Assembly (NCBI RefSeq): GCF_028290205.1
Contig: NZ_JAQGKF010000146.1
Span: 1 to 48,051 of the forward strand
Reading direction: 5' to 3'
Source of the DNA: Enterovirga sp.
Lineage (GTDB): Bacteria; Pseudomonadota; Alphaproteobacteria; Rhizobiales; Beijerinckiaceae
Length of the DNA: 48,051 nt
Numbering within the stretch: the first letter of the stretch is position 1; each line of letters opens with the position of its first letter. A model generated the notes under the pieces. It searched no databases and had not been told where the DNA came from. It worked only from the letters and a program-made list of their open reading frames with translations. Shown here piece after piece: positions 20,793-28,418 of the stretch. Made by a program: the position numbers and the translations under genes.

Positions 20793-21530
20793 ATGCGCAT
20801 CTTCGTTCTCTCCGGTGCCGGGATCTCCGCCGAAAGCGGTCTCGGCACCTTCCGCGATCCGGACGGCACCGGCATCTGGTCCCGCTTCGACCCCATGAAG
20901 CTCGCGACGCCCGAGGCGTTCGCGCGCGACCCCGAGACGGTGCAGGCCTTCTACAATGCCCGCCGGCAGAACCTGCTTGCGGCCGAGCCGAACGCCGCCC
21001 ACGCCGCGCTGGCCAGGCTCGAAACCGAGCTCGAGCGCCGCGGCGGCGAACTCGTTCTCGTCACCCAGAACATCGACGACCTGCACGAGCGGGCGGGGTC
21101 GCGGCGCGTGCTGCACATGCACGGCGAACTCCTGAAGGCCCGCTGCATGCGGTGCGCCGAGGTCACGGCCTGGACCGGCGATCTCGGGACCCGGGACGCC
21201 TGTCCGGCCTGCGGCCAGAGGGGCGGCCTGCGGCCCCATGTGGTCTGGTTCGGCGAGATGCCGTTCGGGATGGACCAGATCTTCGCCGCGCTCGCCGGGG
21301 CCGACCTGTTTGTCGCGATCGGGACCTCCGGGTCGGTCTATCCGGCGGCCGGTTTCGTGGCCGAGGCGAGGGCGTCCGGCATCCGGACCTGCGAGATCAA
21401 TCTCGACCCGTCGGACAATGCGGGACTGTTCGACGAGCACCTGTACGGGCCTGCCAGCGCCTCCGTGCCGGCCTGGGTGGACCGCCTGCTGGCTGACCCC
21501 CGGCTCGCGAAAGCGGCTCCGACAGGTTAG
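20793..21530 (+). CDS. cobB: NAD-dependent protein deacylase, sirtuin family
   Basis: Removes acyl groups from lysines using NAD, 245 residues. Seen: NAD-binding GAGIS (8-12) and TQNID (91-95), catalytic His110 in LHMHGEL, and a zinc site of Cys118, Cys121, Cys137 and Cys140. Tyr54 and Arg57 in FYNARR match the pair that binds succinyl or malonyl groups in class III sirtuins such as CobB and SIRT5, so it may act on acidic acyl groups as well as acetyl. The ATG at 20793 gives the normal short N-terminus. Confidence 0.93.
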   Translation: MRIFVLSGAGISAESGLGTFRDPDGTGIWSRFDPMKLATPEAFARDPETVQAFYNARRQNLLAAEPNAAHAALARLETELERRGGELVLVTQNIDDLHERAGSRRVLHMHGELLKARCMRCAEVTAWTGDLGTRDACPACGQRGGLRPHVVWFGEMPFGMDQIFAALAGADLFVAIGTSGSVYPAAGFVAEARASGIRTCEINLDPSDNAGLFDEHLYGPASASVPAWVDRLLADPRLAKAAPTG

Positions 21531-21565
21531 GCTGAGGGCTTCTCAGACCTCTCGCAGGGTGCTCC

Positions 21566-21835
21566 ATGCCCGACGACGCCGACACAGTACGACCGAAAGC
21601 GCCCGACCCGATCGAGATCCCCCTCGAGGGCGACGGGCCCTTCCAACTGCCGATCTGCACGGACCTGAAGGAGATCGCCCTGGGCGAGAGCCTGGCCGTG
21701 CTGCGCTTCGAGACCATCGACGGCCAGCGCGTCGACATTCCGATTCCGATCGGGATGCTGGTGGAGATCGGCGACGCCGCCGAAGAGGCCCTGATGCACG
21801 CCGTCCGGGCCCGCGAGGGCGCCTCGGTTCAATAG
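21566..21835 (+). CDS. Small conserved-looking protein of unknown function
   Basis: 89 residues, acidic, with no signal peptide or membrane segment. It has beta-strand-like alternation (LAVLRFETIDGQRVDIPIPI) and an acidic C-terminal helix. It starts 36 bases after the sirtuin gene on the same strand, after an AGGGTG site, and its codon use is like the neighbours, which supports a real gene. I do not recognise the family. Confidence 0.7.
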   Translation: MPDDADTVRPKAPDPIEIPLEGDGPFQLPICTDLKEIALGESLAVLRFETIDGQRVDIPIPIGMLVEIGDAAEEALMHAVRAREGASVQ

Positions 21836-21852
21836 CCTGCTCAGGAAAGGGC

Positions 21853-21880
21853 GGCCCGGCCGCGCAAGGCGAGCCGGGCC
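21853..21880 (+). terminator. Hairpin after the small unknown gene
   Basis: GGCCCGGC and GCCGGGCC form a perfect 8-base stem around a 12-base loop, 18 bases after the stop codon. No T-run follows. It may end the sirtuin transcript. Confidence 0.3.
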
Positions 21881-21960
21881 CGAGGTTCAAGCCTGGGAGG
21901 GCATGGGCTTGGTGTCCGGGTAACGGGCGTCTCGACTTCGGGTTCGTGCGCCCGGTGCCT

Positions 21961-21997
21961 CGGTCCGGCCGAGGACCGTGTTGCTGGCCGGCCAGCA
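21961..21997 (+). promoter_or_regulatory. Two inverted repeats upstream of the Ldh-family operon
   Basis: CGGTCC-N6-GGACCG (21961-21978) is followed by the gap-free palindrome TGCTGGCCGGCCAGCA (21982-21997), which ends 42 bases before the start codon of the dehydrogenase gene. They could be operator sites or leader hairpins. In such GC-rich DNA some palindromes arise by chance. The remainder of 21836-22039 shows no gene. Confidence 0.3.
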
Positions 21998-22039
21998 GAG
22001 GCCCGTCCCGGCCCGCCGGGCAGACAGGTGAGGGGAGCC

Positions 22040-23110
22040 ATGGGCGAGGCCGTGAGATTGAGCTTGGCCGAGGTCCAGGCGACCGCGCGCGCGCTGCTCG
22101 TCGCGCACGGGTTCAATCTGGCCCACGCCGAGGCCATCGCCCGCACCGTCACGGCGGCCGAGCGCGACGAGTGCCGGCACCACGGGCTGTTCCGCATCCC
22201 GTTCTACATCGGCGCGCTGAGGGCCGGGCAGGCCTCGCCGGATGCCGAACCCGTGCTGCGCGACCTCGCCCCGGCGGTGATCCAGGTCGATGCCGGCTTC
22301 GGCTTCGCTCCGCTGGCGTTGGAACTCGGCCACGCGCCCCTGGCCGAGCGGGCCCGGCAAAACGGCATCGCGGCCCTGGCCGTGGTCAACGCCCACAACG
22401 TCGCGGCGCTTTGGCCGGAGGTCGAGCGGCTGGCCGAGCGGGGCCTCGTGGCGCTCGCCTTCGTGTCGTCTGCCCCCTATGTGGCCCCGGCCGGCGGCAC
22501 CAAACCGCTCTTCGGCACCAACCCGATGGCTTTCGGCTGGCCGCGCCCGGCCGGCCATCCGCCCCTCGTGTTCGACCAGGCGTCCAGCGCCAGTGCCCGG
22601 GGCGAGATCCAGATCCGGCTGCAGGAGGGGCAGACGCTGCCCGCAGGCTGGGCCATCGGGCCTGACGGCGAGCCGACCACCGATGCCGGCACGGCCCTGG
22701 CCGGCGCACAATTGCCCTTCGGCGGCGTCAAGGGCTCGTCCATCGCCCTGATGATCGAGCTCTTGGCCGGTCCGCTGGTCGGCGATGTGCTCAGCTTCGA
22801 GGCCGGCGCGCGCGACAAGGCCGGCACCGGCGCGCCCTGCGGCGGCGAGTTCGTGATCGCCATCGACCCGGCGCGCTGCACGGCGGGCGGCGACCGCACG
22901 GCCCAGCTCGAACACGGCGAGCGCCTGTTTCGGCGCATTCTGGAGCAGGAGGGCACGCGCCTGCCGTCCGACCGGCGCTACCGGGCCCGGGAGCGGACGG
23001 TGCGGGAGGGCGTCGACGTGCCCCGCGCCCTGCTGGAGAGGCTCGAGGCCATCAGCCCAGGGCAGCAAGCATCGCGGCGGGACGATGCATTCGGCGGCGA
23101 GCCGTCGTAA
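22040..23110 (+). CDS. Ldh-family NAD(P)-dependent oxidoreductase (malate/L-sulfolactate type)
   Basis: 356-residue member of the Ldh_2 family, which oxidises 2-hydroxy acids such as malate, ureidoglycolate or sulfolactate, or reduces cyclic imines. Seen: DECRHHGLFRIP with the catalytic histidine region near the N-terminus, AVVNAHNVAALWP, and KPLFGTNPMAFGWP near the nucleotide site. The ATG at 22040 follows GAGGGGAG; a GTG at 22028 is possible but overlaps that site. It lies 51 bases upstream of the flavoprotein gene and is probably cotranscribed. The substrate is unknown. Confidence 0.88.
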   Translation: MGEAVRLSLAEVQATARALLVAHGFNLAHAEAIARTVTAAERDECRHHGLFRIPFYIGALRAGQASPDAEPVLRDLAPAVIQVDAGFGFAPLALELGHAPLAERARQNGIAALAVVNAHNVAALWPEVERLAERGLVALAFVSSAPYVAPAGGTKPLFGTNPMAFGWPRPAGHPPLVFDQASSASARGEIQIRLQEGQTLPAGWAIGPDGEPTTDAGTALAGAQLPFGGVKGSSIALMIELLAGPLVGDVLSFEAGARDKAGTGAPCGGEFVIAIDPARCTAGGDRTAQLEHGERLFRRILEQEGTRLPSDRRYRARERTVREGVDVPRALLERLEAISPGQQASRRDDAFGGEPS

Positions 23111-23161
23111 GTTGACCCGGACGGCCGGCAGATGCCGGGGCCGAACAGGCAAGGTCTTCGC

Positions 23162-24874
23162 ATGGGCGATCGGGCGGACAAGGCGGCGCGGCTCGAGACG
23201 GACGTGCTGGTGATCGGTGCGGGAGCGGCCGGCATGACGGCCGCCCTCGCGGCCGCGGAGGCGGGCGCCCGGGTGATCCTGGCCGACCGCAGCCTGGTCG
23301 GCCGGAGCGGCGCCACCATCATGGCCCAGATGACGGTTGCGGTCGCGCTGGGCGAGGAGGTGCCGGACCACTGGGAGCACCACTTCGCGGACACGATCCA
23401 GGCCGGTCGCGGCCTCTGCGACGCCCATCTGGCGCAACTCGTCTGCGAGCACGGCGCCCGCGAAATCCGCCGGCTGGACGGGTGGAAGGTCGGCTGGGCC
23501 CGCAAGCCGGACGGCACCATCCGCCAGGCGCATGCCCCTGGGCACGATCGGCCCCGCTGCGTGTATGTGGACTTCCTGTCCACCGGGCCGGCGGTCGCGA
23601 AAACGCTGCGCGGCCGCGTCATCCGGCAGGACGGCGTGACCCGGATCGGCGACCTCTGCATCGTCGACCTCACGGTCGTGGACGGGGCCGTGACCGGCGC
23701 GGTCGCGGTCTCGGTCGCGGATGGCCGGCCGGTTCAGCTCCAGGCGGGAGCTGTGGTGCTGGCGACGGGCGGCCTGACCCGACTTTACCGACGCAACTCC
23801 GCCTCGGCCAACATGGGCGGCGACGGCTACGCGCTGGCCTTGCGGGCCGGCGCCGAGCTGATGGACATGGAATTCGTCCAGTTCTTCCCGATCGGCCACC
23901 TGGCGCCGCGCCTCGTCGGCATGGACCCGATCATGTGGGACCCGTTCCGCTACAAGCTCGGCGGCCGTCTGCTCAACGCCGAGGGCCGCGACTTCATGAA
24001 CGATTACGGCAACCAGGAAGCCGGCCAGTACAACGTCACCCGCGACCGGGCGACCCACGCCATCCTGAGCGAGGTCAAAGCCGGGCGGGGCTCCCCGGCC
24101 GGCGGCGCCTACTTGAGCTTCCAGCATCTCGACGAGGCGACGCTGCGCGAGGCCTTCGGGCCCGTGATCGACCGGTTGGCCAAGAACGGCATCGACCTGG
24201 GCCAGATGCCTGTCGAGGTCGCGCCCATCGCGCATTACCACATGGGCGGGGTCCGGGTGGACAACCGGCTGGAGACCCGGGTGCGAAACCTGTTTGCGGC
24301 CGGCGAGGTGGTTGCGGGCGCCAACGGCGCGAACCGCCTGTCCGGCAACGCCATTACGGAGGCGTTGGTATTCGGGCGGGAGGCCGGTCGCGAGGCCGGA
24401 CGCCGTGCGCTGGGGGCATCGGCCGCGACACCCGCCCCAGCGCCCGCAGGGGCGTTCGACCTCGTGCGGGCAGCACGGGCCGGCGGCGAGGCGGAACTCG
24501 CCGGCGCCATGACGCGGCTCCAGGCCGTGATGGCCGACGATGTGGGGCCGTTCAGGACGGCGGCCGGGCTCGAACGAGCCCTGGCCGCGATCGCCGAACT
24601 CGAAGCCGAGATCGGCGACATGCCGCCCGGCCAGCCCGGGCCCTACAACCAGGCCCGGCTCGACTGGTTCGACCTCCGGTCCATGCTGCTGGTGGCGAAG
24701 ACCGTGGCCCGGTCGGCGCTCGCCCGGCAGGAGAGCCGCGGCGCCCACCAGCGCGACGACCACCCGCTGATGGCGTCGAACTGGGCCCTGCACCAGACGC
24801 TGGAACTCGCCGGAAACGAACTCGTGCTCGGGCGAGCCCCCGTCCAGGGCGCCGAACTCTCGCAGGTGGCCTGA
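23162..24874 (+). CDS. SdhA/FrdA-like flavoprotein dehydrogenase or reductase
   Basis: 570-residue FAD protein of the succinate dehydrogenase/fumarate reductase family. Seen: Rossmann motif VIGAGAAGMTAALAAAEAG, SGATIMAQMT, the substrate-site HYHMGG segment, and NRLSGNAITEALVFGR near the end of the FAD domain, followed by the helical C-terminal domain. Where SdhA carries the histidine that links FAD covalently (SHT), this protein has SGA, so FAD is probably bound non-covalently. The ATG at 23162 follows AAGG. Its stop overlaps the start of the FeS gene by one base, so the two very likely form one enzyme. The substrate is unknown. Confidence 0.9.
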   Translation: MGDRADKAARLETDVLVIGAGAAGMTAALAAAEAGARVILADRSLVGRSGATIMAQMTVAVALGEEVPDHWEHHFADTIQAGRGLCDAHLAQLVCEHGAREIRRLDGWKVGWARKPDGTIRQAHAPGHDRPRCVYVDFLSTGPAVAKTLRGRVIRQDGVTRIGDLCIVDLTVVDGAVTGAVAVSVADGRPVQLQAGAVVLATGGLTRLYRRNSASANMGGDGYALALRAGAELMDMEFVQFFPIGHLAPRLVGMDPIMWDPFRYKLGGRLLNAEGRDFMNDYGNQEAGQYNVTRDRATHAILSEVKAGRGSPAGGAYLSFQHLDEATLREAFGPVIDRLAKNGIDLGQMPVEVAPIAHYHMGGVRVDNRLETRVRNLFAAGEVVAGANGANRLSGNAITEALVFGREAGREAGRRALGASAATPAPAPAGAFDLVRAARAGGEAELAGAMTRLQAVMADDVGPFRTAAGLERALAAIAELEAEIGDMPPGQPGPYNQARLDWFDLRSMLLVAKTVARSALARQESRGAHQRDDHPLMASNWALHQTLELAGNELVLGRAPVQGAELSQVA

Positions 24875-25239
24875 TGAGCGCGACCGCCCGCCTGATCGTC
24901 CGCCGGGGGAGACCCGGCGAGCCGCCCTCCACCAGCCTGTATGAGATCCCCTACACGCCGGGCGCGTCCGTGCTGGACGGGCTGCGCTATGTGCGGGCCC
25001 AGCTCGATCCGAGCCTCAGCGTTCGGCATTCCTGCATCAACGCCAATACCTGCAAGGAATGCATGATCCTGGTCGACGGCAAGGTCGAATACGCCTGCAC
25101 GGCCCGGCTTGAGCCGCGCGAGATGAAGCTCGAGCCGCTGCCCAACAAGGCGCATCTGAAGGACCTTGTCACCGAGATCGCGCCCCCGGACGAGCGCCTG
25201 GACCATGCGCTCGCGGCCCGGGCCGGGGTGGGCGCTTAG
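24874..25239 (+). CDS. One-cluster SdhB-like [2Fe-2S] protein
   Basis: 121-residue protein matching only the N-terminal ferredoxin domain of SdhB/FrdB. Four cysteines (54, 60, 63, 75 in SCINANTCKECM and YAC) fit a [2Fe-2S] cluster, with five residues between the first two instead of the four usual in SdhB. The second half of normal SdhB, which carries the [4Fe-4S] and [3Fe-4S] clusters, is absent, and no membrane anchor gene follows. It probably passes electrons between the flavoprotein and an unknown partner. Confidence 0.88.
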   Translation: MSATARLIVRRGRPGEPPSTSLYEIPYTPGASVLDGLRYVRAQLDPSLSVRHSCINANTCKECMILVDGKVEYACTARLEPREMKLEPLPNKAHLKDLVTEIAPPDERLDHALAARAGVGA

Positions 25240-26338
25240 GCGCAGACGGAACCGCAATGTCCGGACAGTTCGCTCCCGACCCGGCGACCGCAGGAGCCAC
25301 CTTGGCCGGGGCCGCCCGGATGTTCGGCTGATCGGCCCGGCGCGCACGGCCTGGGTCCTGACGGACGGCAAGGCCGGGGACGAAGCTCCCTGCCTCGGCG
25401 TGGCGGAGGCGCTGGGCTGCCGGATCGAGACACGGCGGGTCGCGCCGCGCGCGCCCTTCGCGCTGCTGATGCCCTGGGGCCCGCCCGATCCGGGCGAGCG
25501 GTCGGACCGGCCGGGAAGCCCCCTCGCGCCGCCCCTGCCGGACCTGGTCATCGCCTCCGGCCGGCGCGCCATCCCGTATGTGCGGGCGATCCGGCGCGCG
25601 TCCCGCGGCCGGACCTTCACGGTCATCCTCAAGGACCCCCGCACCGGCCCGGCCAGCGCCGACCTGATCTGGGTGCCGGAGCACGACCGGCTGCGCGGCC
25701 GCAACGTCATCGTGACGCTTACGGCCCCGCATCGCCTGTCCGCGGCCCGCCTAGTGGCCGCCCGGGCCGTGCCCGACCCGCGGCTGGCGGGGCTCGGGCG
25801 ACCGCGTGTTGCGGTGCTGGTCGGCGGCGACAGCCGCCATCACCGTTTCACGCCGGAGGATGTCGGCCGCCTCCGCGCAGGGTTGGACAGCCTCGTCCAG
25901 GAGGGCGCGGCCCTCATGATCACCGCCTCGCGCCGGACCCCGCCGGGGCTGCGCCTGGCCCTGGCCGAATTGGCCGGCCGGGGCGGGCACTTCCTCTGGG
26001 ACGGCACCGGCGACAATCCGTATGTGGCCCTCCTCGCCCTGGCCGAGGCCGTGGTGGTGACGGCGGATTCCACCAACATGGTCGGGGAAGCGGCCGCGAC
26101 CGGCGCGCCGGTTCTCGTGTTCGAGCCCTCCGGCGGGCACCCCAAGGTCTCGAGCTATCTCGAGGGGCTGCGCCGGCACGGGGCTGTGCGGCCTTTCAGA
26201 GGACGACTTGAAGCCTTCCGCTACGAACCGCTAGATACGACGCCCGAGATCGCGATGGCCGTCGCGCGGGAGATGGAGCTCCGCGAGGCAATGCTCCGGA
26301 TTGGCCGGCCGGAGCATGAATGGCCCCCTCTCACGTGA
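25205..26338 (+). CDS. ELM1 family protein (mitochondrial fission ELM1-like, DUF1022)
   Basis: The conserved protein begins near AWVLTDGKAGDE and runs to the stop; it looks like a two-domain glycosyltransferase-type fold (ASGRRAIPYVRA, LVGGDSRHH, VTADSTNMVGEAAATG). The molecular role of the bacterial family is not established. The start is uncertain: the last in-frame ATG is at 25205, inside the FeS gene, and would add about 40 arginine-rich residues with no family likeness; no GTG or TTG follows, only a CTG at 25328, while an ATG at 25319 is out of frame. The end overlaps trxB by 19 bases. The order ELM1-trxB-lysR is common in Hyphomicrobiales. Confidence 0.8.
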   Translation: MRSRPGPGWALRRRRNRNVRTVRSRPGDRRSHLGRGRPDVRLIGPARTAWVLTDGKAGDEAPCLGVAEALGCRIETRRVAPRAPFALLMPWGPPDPGERSDRPGSPLAPPLPDLVIASGRRAIPYVRAIRRASRGRTFTVILKDPRTGPASADLIWVPEHDRLRGRNVIVTLTAPHRLSAARLVAARAVPDPRLAGLGRPRVAVLVGGDSRHHRFTPEDVGRLRAGLDSLVQEGAALMITASRRTPPGLRLALAELAGRGGHFLWDGTGDNPYVALLALAEAVVVTADSTNMVGEAAATGAPVLVFEPSGGHPKVSSYLEGLRRHGAVRPFRGRLEAFRYEPLDTTPEIAMAVAREMELREAMLRIGRPEHEWPPLT

Positions 26339-27285
26339 AGCTTTGCATCATCGGATCCGGACCGGCCGGCTACACGGCCGCGATCTACGCTGCCCGCGCC
26401 ATGCTGGAGCCGGTGCTGATCTCCGGCATCCAGCCCGGCGGGCAGCTCACCATCACCACCGACGTCGAAAACTACCCGGGCTTCGCGGACGTGATCCAGG
26501 GCCCGTGGCTGATGGAGCAGATGCGGATGCAGGCCGAACATGTCGGCACCCGCATGGTGTCCGACACGATCGTGAAGGTCGAACTGGGGCGGCGGCCGTT
26601 TCTGCTCACCGGCGATTCCGGGGACGTCTATTCCTGCGACACGCTCGTGGTCGCCACGGGCGCCCAGGCCAAGTGGCTCGGGCTGCCGTCCGAAAGCACG
26701 TTCCAGGGCTTCGGTGTCTCCGCCTGCGCGACCTGCGACGGCTTCTTCTTCCGCAACAAGGAGGTGGTCGTGGTGGGCGGCGGCAACACGGCCGTCGAGG
26801 AGGCCCTCTACCTCGCCAACATCGCCTCGAAGGTCACCGTGGTGCATCGCCGGAACAGTTTCCGGGCCGAGCGCATCCTCCAGGAGCGCCTGTTCCGGCA
26901 CCCCAACGTGTCGGTGCTGTGGGATTGCGCGGTGGACGAGATTTGCGGCAGCACGGGCGCGGCGCCGAGCGTCACCCATGTCCGCCTCCGCAACGTCAAG
27001 AGCGGCCGCATTGACGAGATCAAGGCCGACGGGGTGTTCATCGCCATCGGACACAAGCCTGCGACCGAGATCTTCGCCGGCCAGCTCGACATGAAGCCCG
27101 GCGGATACCTGCAGACCGTGCCTGGTTCCACGGCGACCAACGTGCCGGGCGTGTTTGCGGCCGGCGACGTCAGCGACGACGTGTTCCGCCAAGCCGTGAC
27201 CGCGGCCGGGATGGGCTGCATGGCGGCGCTCGAGGCCGAGCGCTACCTGGAGGCCGAGAACCTGATGCGCGAGGCTGCGGAATAG
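26320..27285 (+). CDS. trxB: Thioredoxin-disulfide reductase
   Basis: Flavoenzyme that uses NADPH to reduce thioredoxin, 321 residues. Seen: FAD-binding GSGPAG (12-17), redox-active Cys136-Ala-Thr-Cys139 followed by Asp140, NADPH-binding GGGNTAVEEA from 153, and the C-terminal FAD segment GVFAAGDVSD. The ATG at 26320 comes five bases after GGAG and overlaps the ELM1 gene. Confidence 0.97.
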   Translation: MAPSHVKLCIIGSGPAGYTAAIYAARAMLEPVLISGIQPGGQLTITTDVENYPGFADVIQGPWLMEQMRMQAEHVGTRMVSDTIVKVELGRRPFLLTGDSGDVYSCDTLVVATGAQAKWLGLPSESTFQGFGVSACATCDGFFFRNKEVVVVGGGNTAVEEALYLANIASKVTVVHRRNSFRAERILQERLFRHPNVSVLWDCAVDEICGSTGAAPSVTHVRLRNVKSGRIDEIKADGVFIAIGHKPATEIFAGQLDMKPGGYLQTVPGSTATNVPGVFAAGDVSDDVFRQAVTAAGMGCMAALEAERYLEAENLMREAAE

Positions 27286-27312
27286 CGCGCCGACGGGCAG
27301 GGGGGCGCCGCC

Positions 27313-28203
27313 GTGGACTGGGACAAGATCCGCATCTTCTACACGGTCGCCGAAGCCGGCAGCTTCACGCGCGCCGGCGACGATCTCGGCCTCAGCCAGT
27401 CGGCCGTGAGCCGGCAGGTGTCGGCGCTGGAGCGTGAGCTGAAGGCGCCGCTGTTTCACCGGCACGCCCGCGGCCTCATCCTGACCGAGCAGGGCGACTT
27501 GCTGCACCGGGCCGCCCGCGACATGCGGCTTCGGCTGGAAAACACCCGCGCCCGGCTGGAGGAGACGAGCGAACGCCCCTCGGGCGTGCTCAAGGTGACC
27601 ACCACGGTGGGGATCGGCTCGCTCTGGCTGACCCAGCGCATCGCCGAGTTCCTGGACACCTTCCCGGATGTTCGGGTCGAGATGATCCTGACCAACGAGG
27701 AGCTCGATCTCGCCATGCGGGAGGCGGACGTGGCCTTGCGGCTGCGGCGGCCGTCGCAGCCTGACCTGATCCAGCGCCGCCTGTTCGCGGTGCATTTCCA
27801 CGTCTACGCCTCGACCGACTACCTCAAGCGCTTCGGCGAGCCGAAGACGCTCGACGAGCTCGAGGGGCACCGGCTGCTTTCCTTCGGCGGCGACCAGCCC
27901 TCCTACCTGCTGTCGGTGCATTGGCTGGCCAAGGCCGGGCGGGAGGCGGGGTCGCCGCGGCCCTACCACATGGTCGTCAACAACATCCCGGCGCTCCGCT
28001 CCGCCGTGGAGACTGGGGCCGGGATCGCCGTGCTGCCGGATTATGCCGTCGACGGGAATACCCGGCTCGTCCAGATCCTGCGCGACGTCGAGATGCCGGC
28101 GCTGGAAAGCTATCTGGTCTACGCGGAGGAAATGCGGAACGTGGCCCGCGTCCAAGCCTTCCGCGACTTCCTGGTCGGCAAGGCGCAGCGCTGGGCCTAT
28201 TGA
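27313..28203 (+). CDS. LysR-type transcriptional regulator
   Basis: 296-residue regulator with an N-terminal winged helix-turn-helix (1-65; SFTRAGDDLGLSQSAVSRQVSALE) and a C-terminal ligand-binding domain. It closely resembles the LysR protein that usually sits beside trxB in Methylobacterium and relatives, where its target is not established. It starts at GTG, 27 bases after trxB, on the same strand, and is probably cotranscribed. Confidence 0.93.
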   Translation: MDWDKIRIFYTVAEAGSFTRAGDDLGLSQSAVSRQVSALERELKAPLFHRHARGLILTEQGDLLHRAARDMRLRLENTRARLEETSERPSGVLKVTTTVGIGSLWLTQRIAEFLDTFPDVRVEMILTNEELDLAMREADVALRLRRPSQPDLIQRRLFAVHFHVYASTDYLKRFGEPKTLDELEGHRLLSFGGDQPSYLLSVHWLAKAGREAGSPRPYHMVVNNIPALRSAVETGAGIAVLPDYAVDGNTRLVQILRDVEMPALESYLVYAEEMRNVARVQAFRDFLVGKAQRWAY

Positions 28204-28280
28204 GAAGCCATGCACCGGCGGCATGGCAAACCCGAACTCGCACGGATTGCCGGGTCGGACCTGCAGGTCAACATTGGCCG

Positions 28281-28388
28281 AAGCTGAAGGTGCAGACGGA
28301 TCGTCTGTTCAGCTGTTCCCCTCTGGAGGCTCGCACCTGTCGAGCCTTCAACTTCCGGCCGGGTCTCTTCGAGGCCTGGCCGTTTTTT
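28281..28388 (+). ncRNA. Candidate small RNA with three hairpins
   Basis: The gap between lysR and msrP holds three successive strong stem-loops. SL1 (28282-28314): AGCTGAA pairs with TTCAGCT and CAGACG with CGTCTG, with a GGTG bulge and GAT loop. SL2 (28325-28349): AGGCTCG pairs with CGAGCCT around CACCTGT, extendable by two pairs. SL3 (28357-28381) is a terminator stem followed by six T. A possible promoter, TTGCCG (28247-28252), 16 bases, CAACAT (28269-28274), would start the RNA about where SL1 begins. No convincing protein is encoded. It could instead be the structured 3' end of the lysR mRNA. I could not match it to a named RNA family. Confidence 0.6.
28357..28388 (+). terminator. Rho-independent terminator
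   Basis: GGCCGGGTCT pairs with AGGCCTGGCC (10 pairs, two of them G-U) around a CTTCG loop, followed by G and six T. It is the best intrinsic terminator in the window and serves the plus strand, ending either the candidate small RNA or the lysR transcript. Confidence 0.85.
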
Positions 28389-28418
28389 CAGGCGAACCTC
28401 GAGGGCGCGCCGGCCCCC

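Noticed and set aside
21887-24793. Open reading frame of 968 codons opposite the Ldh and flavoprotein genes
   Set aside because: Same GC artefact; the sense genes have clear motifs and ribosome-binding sites.
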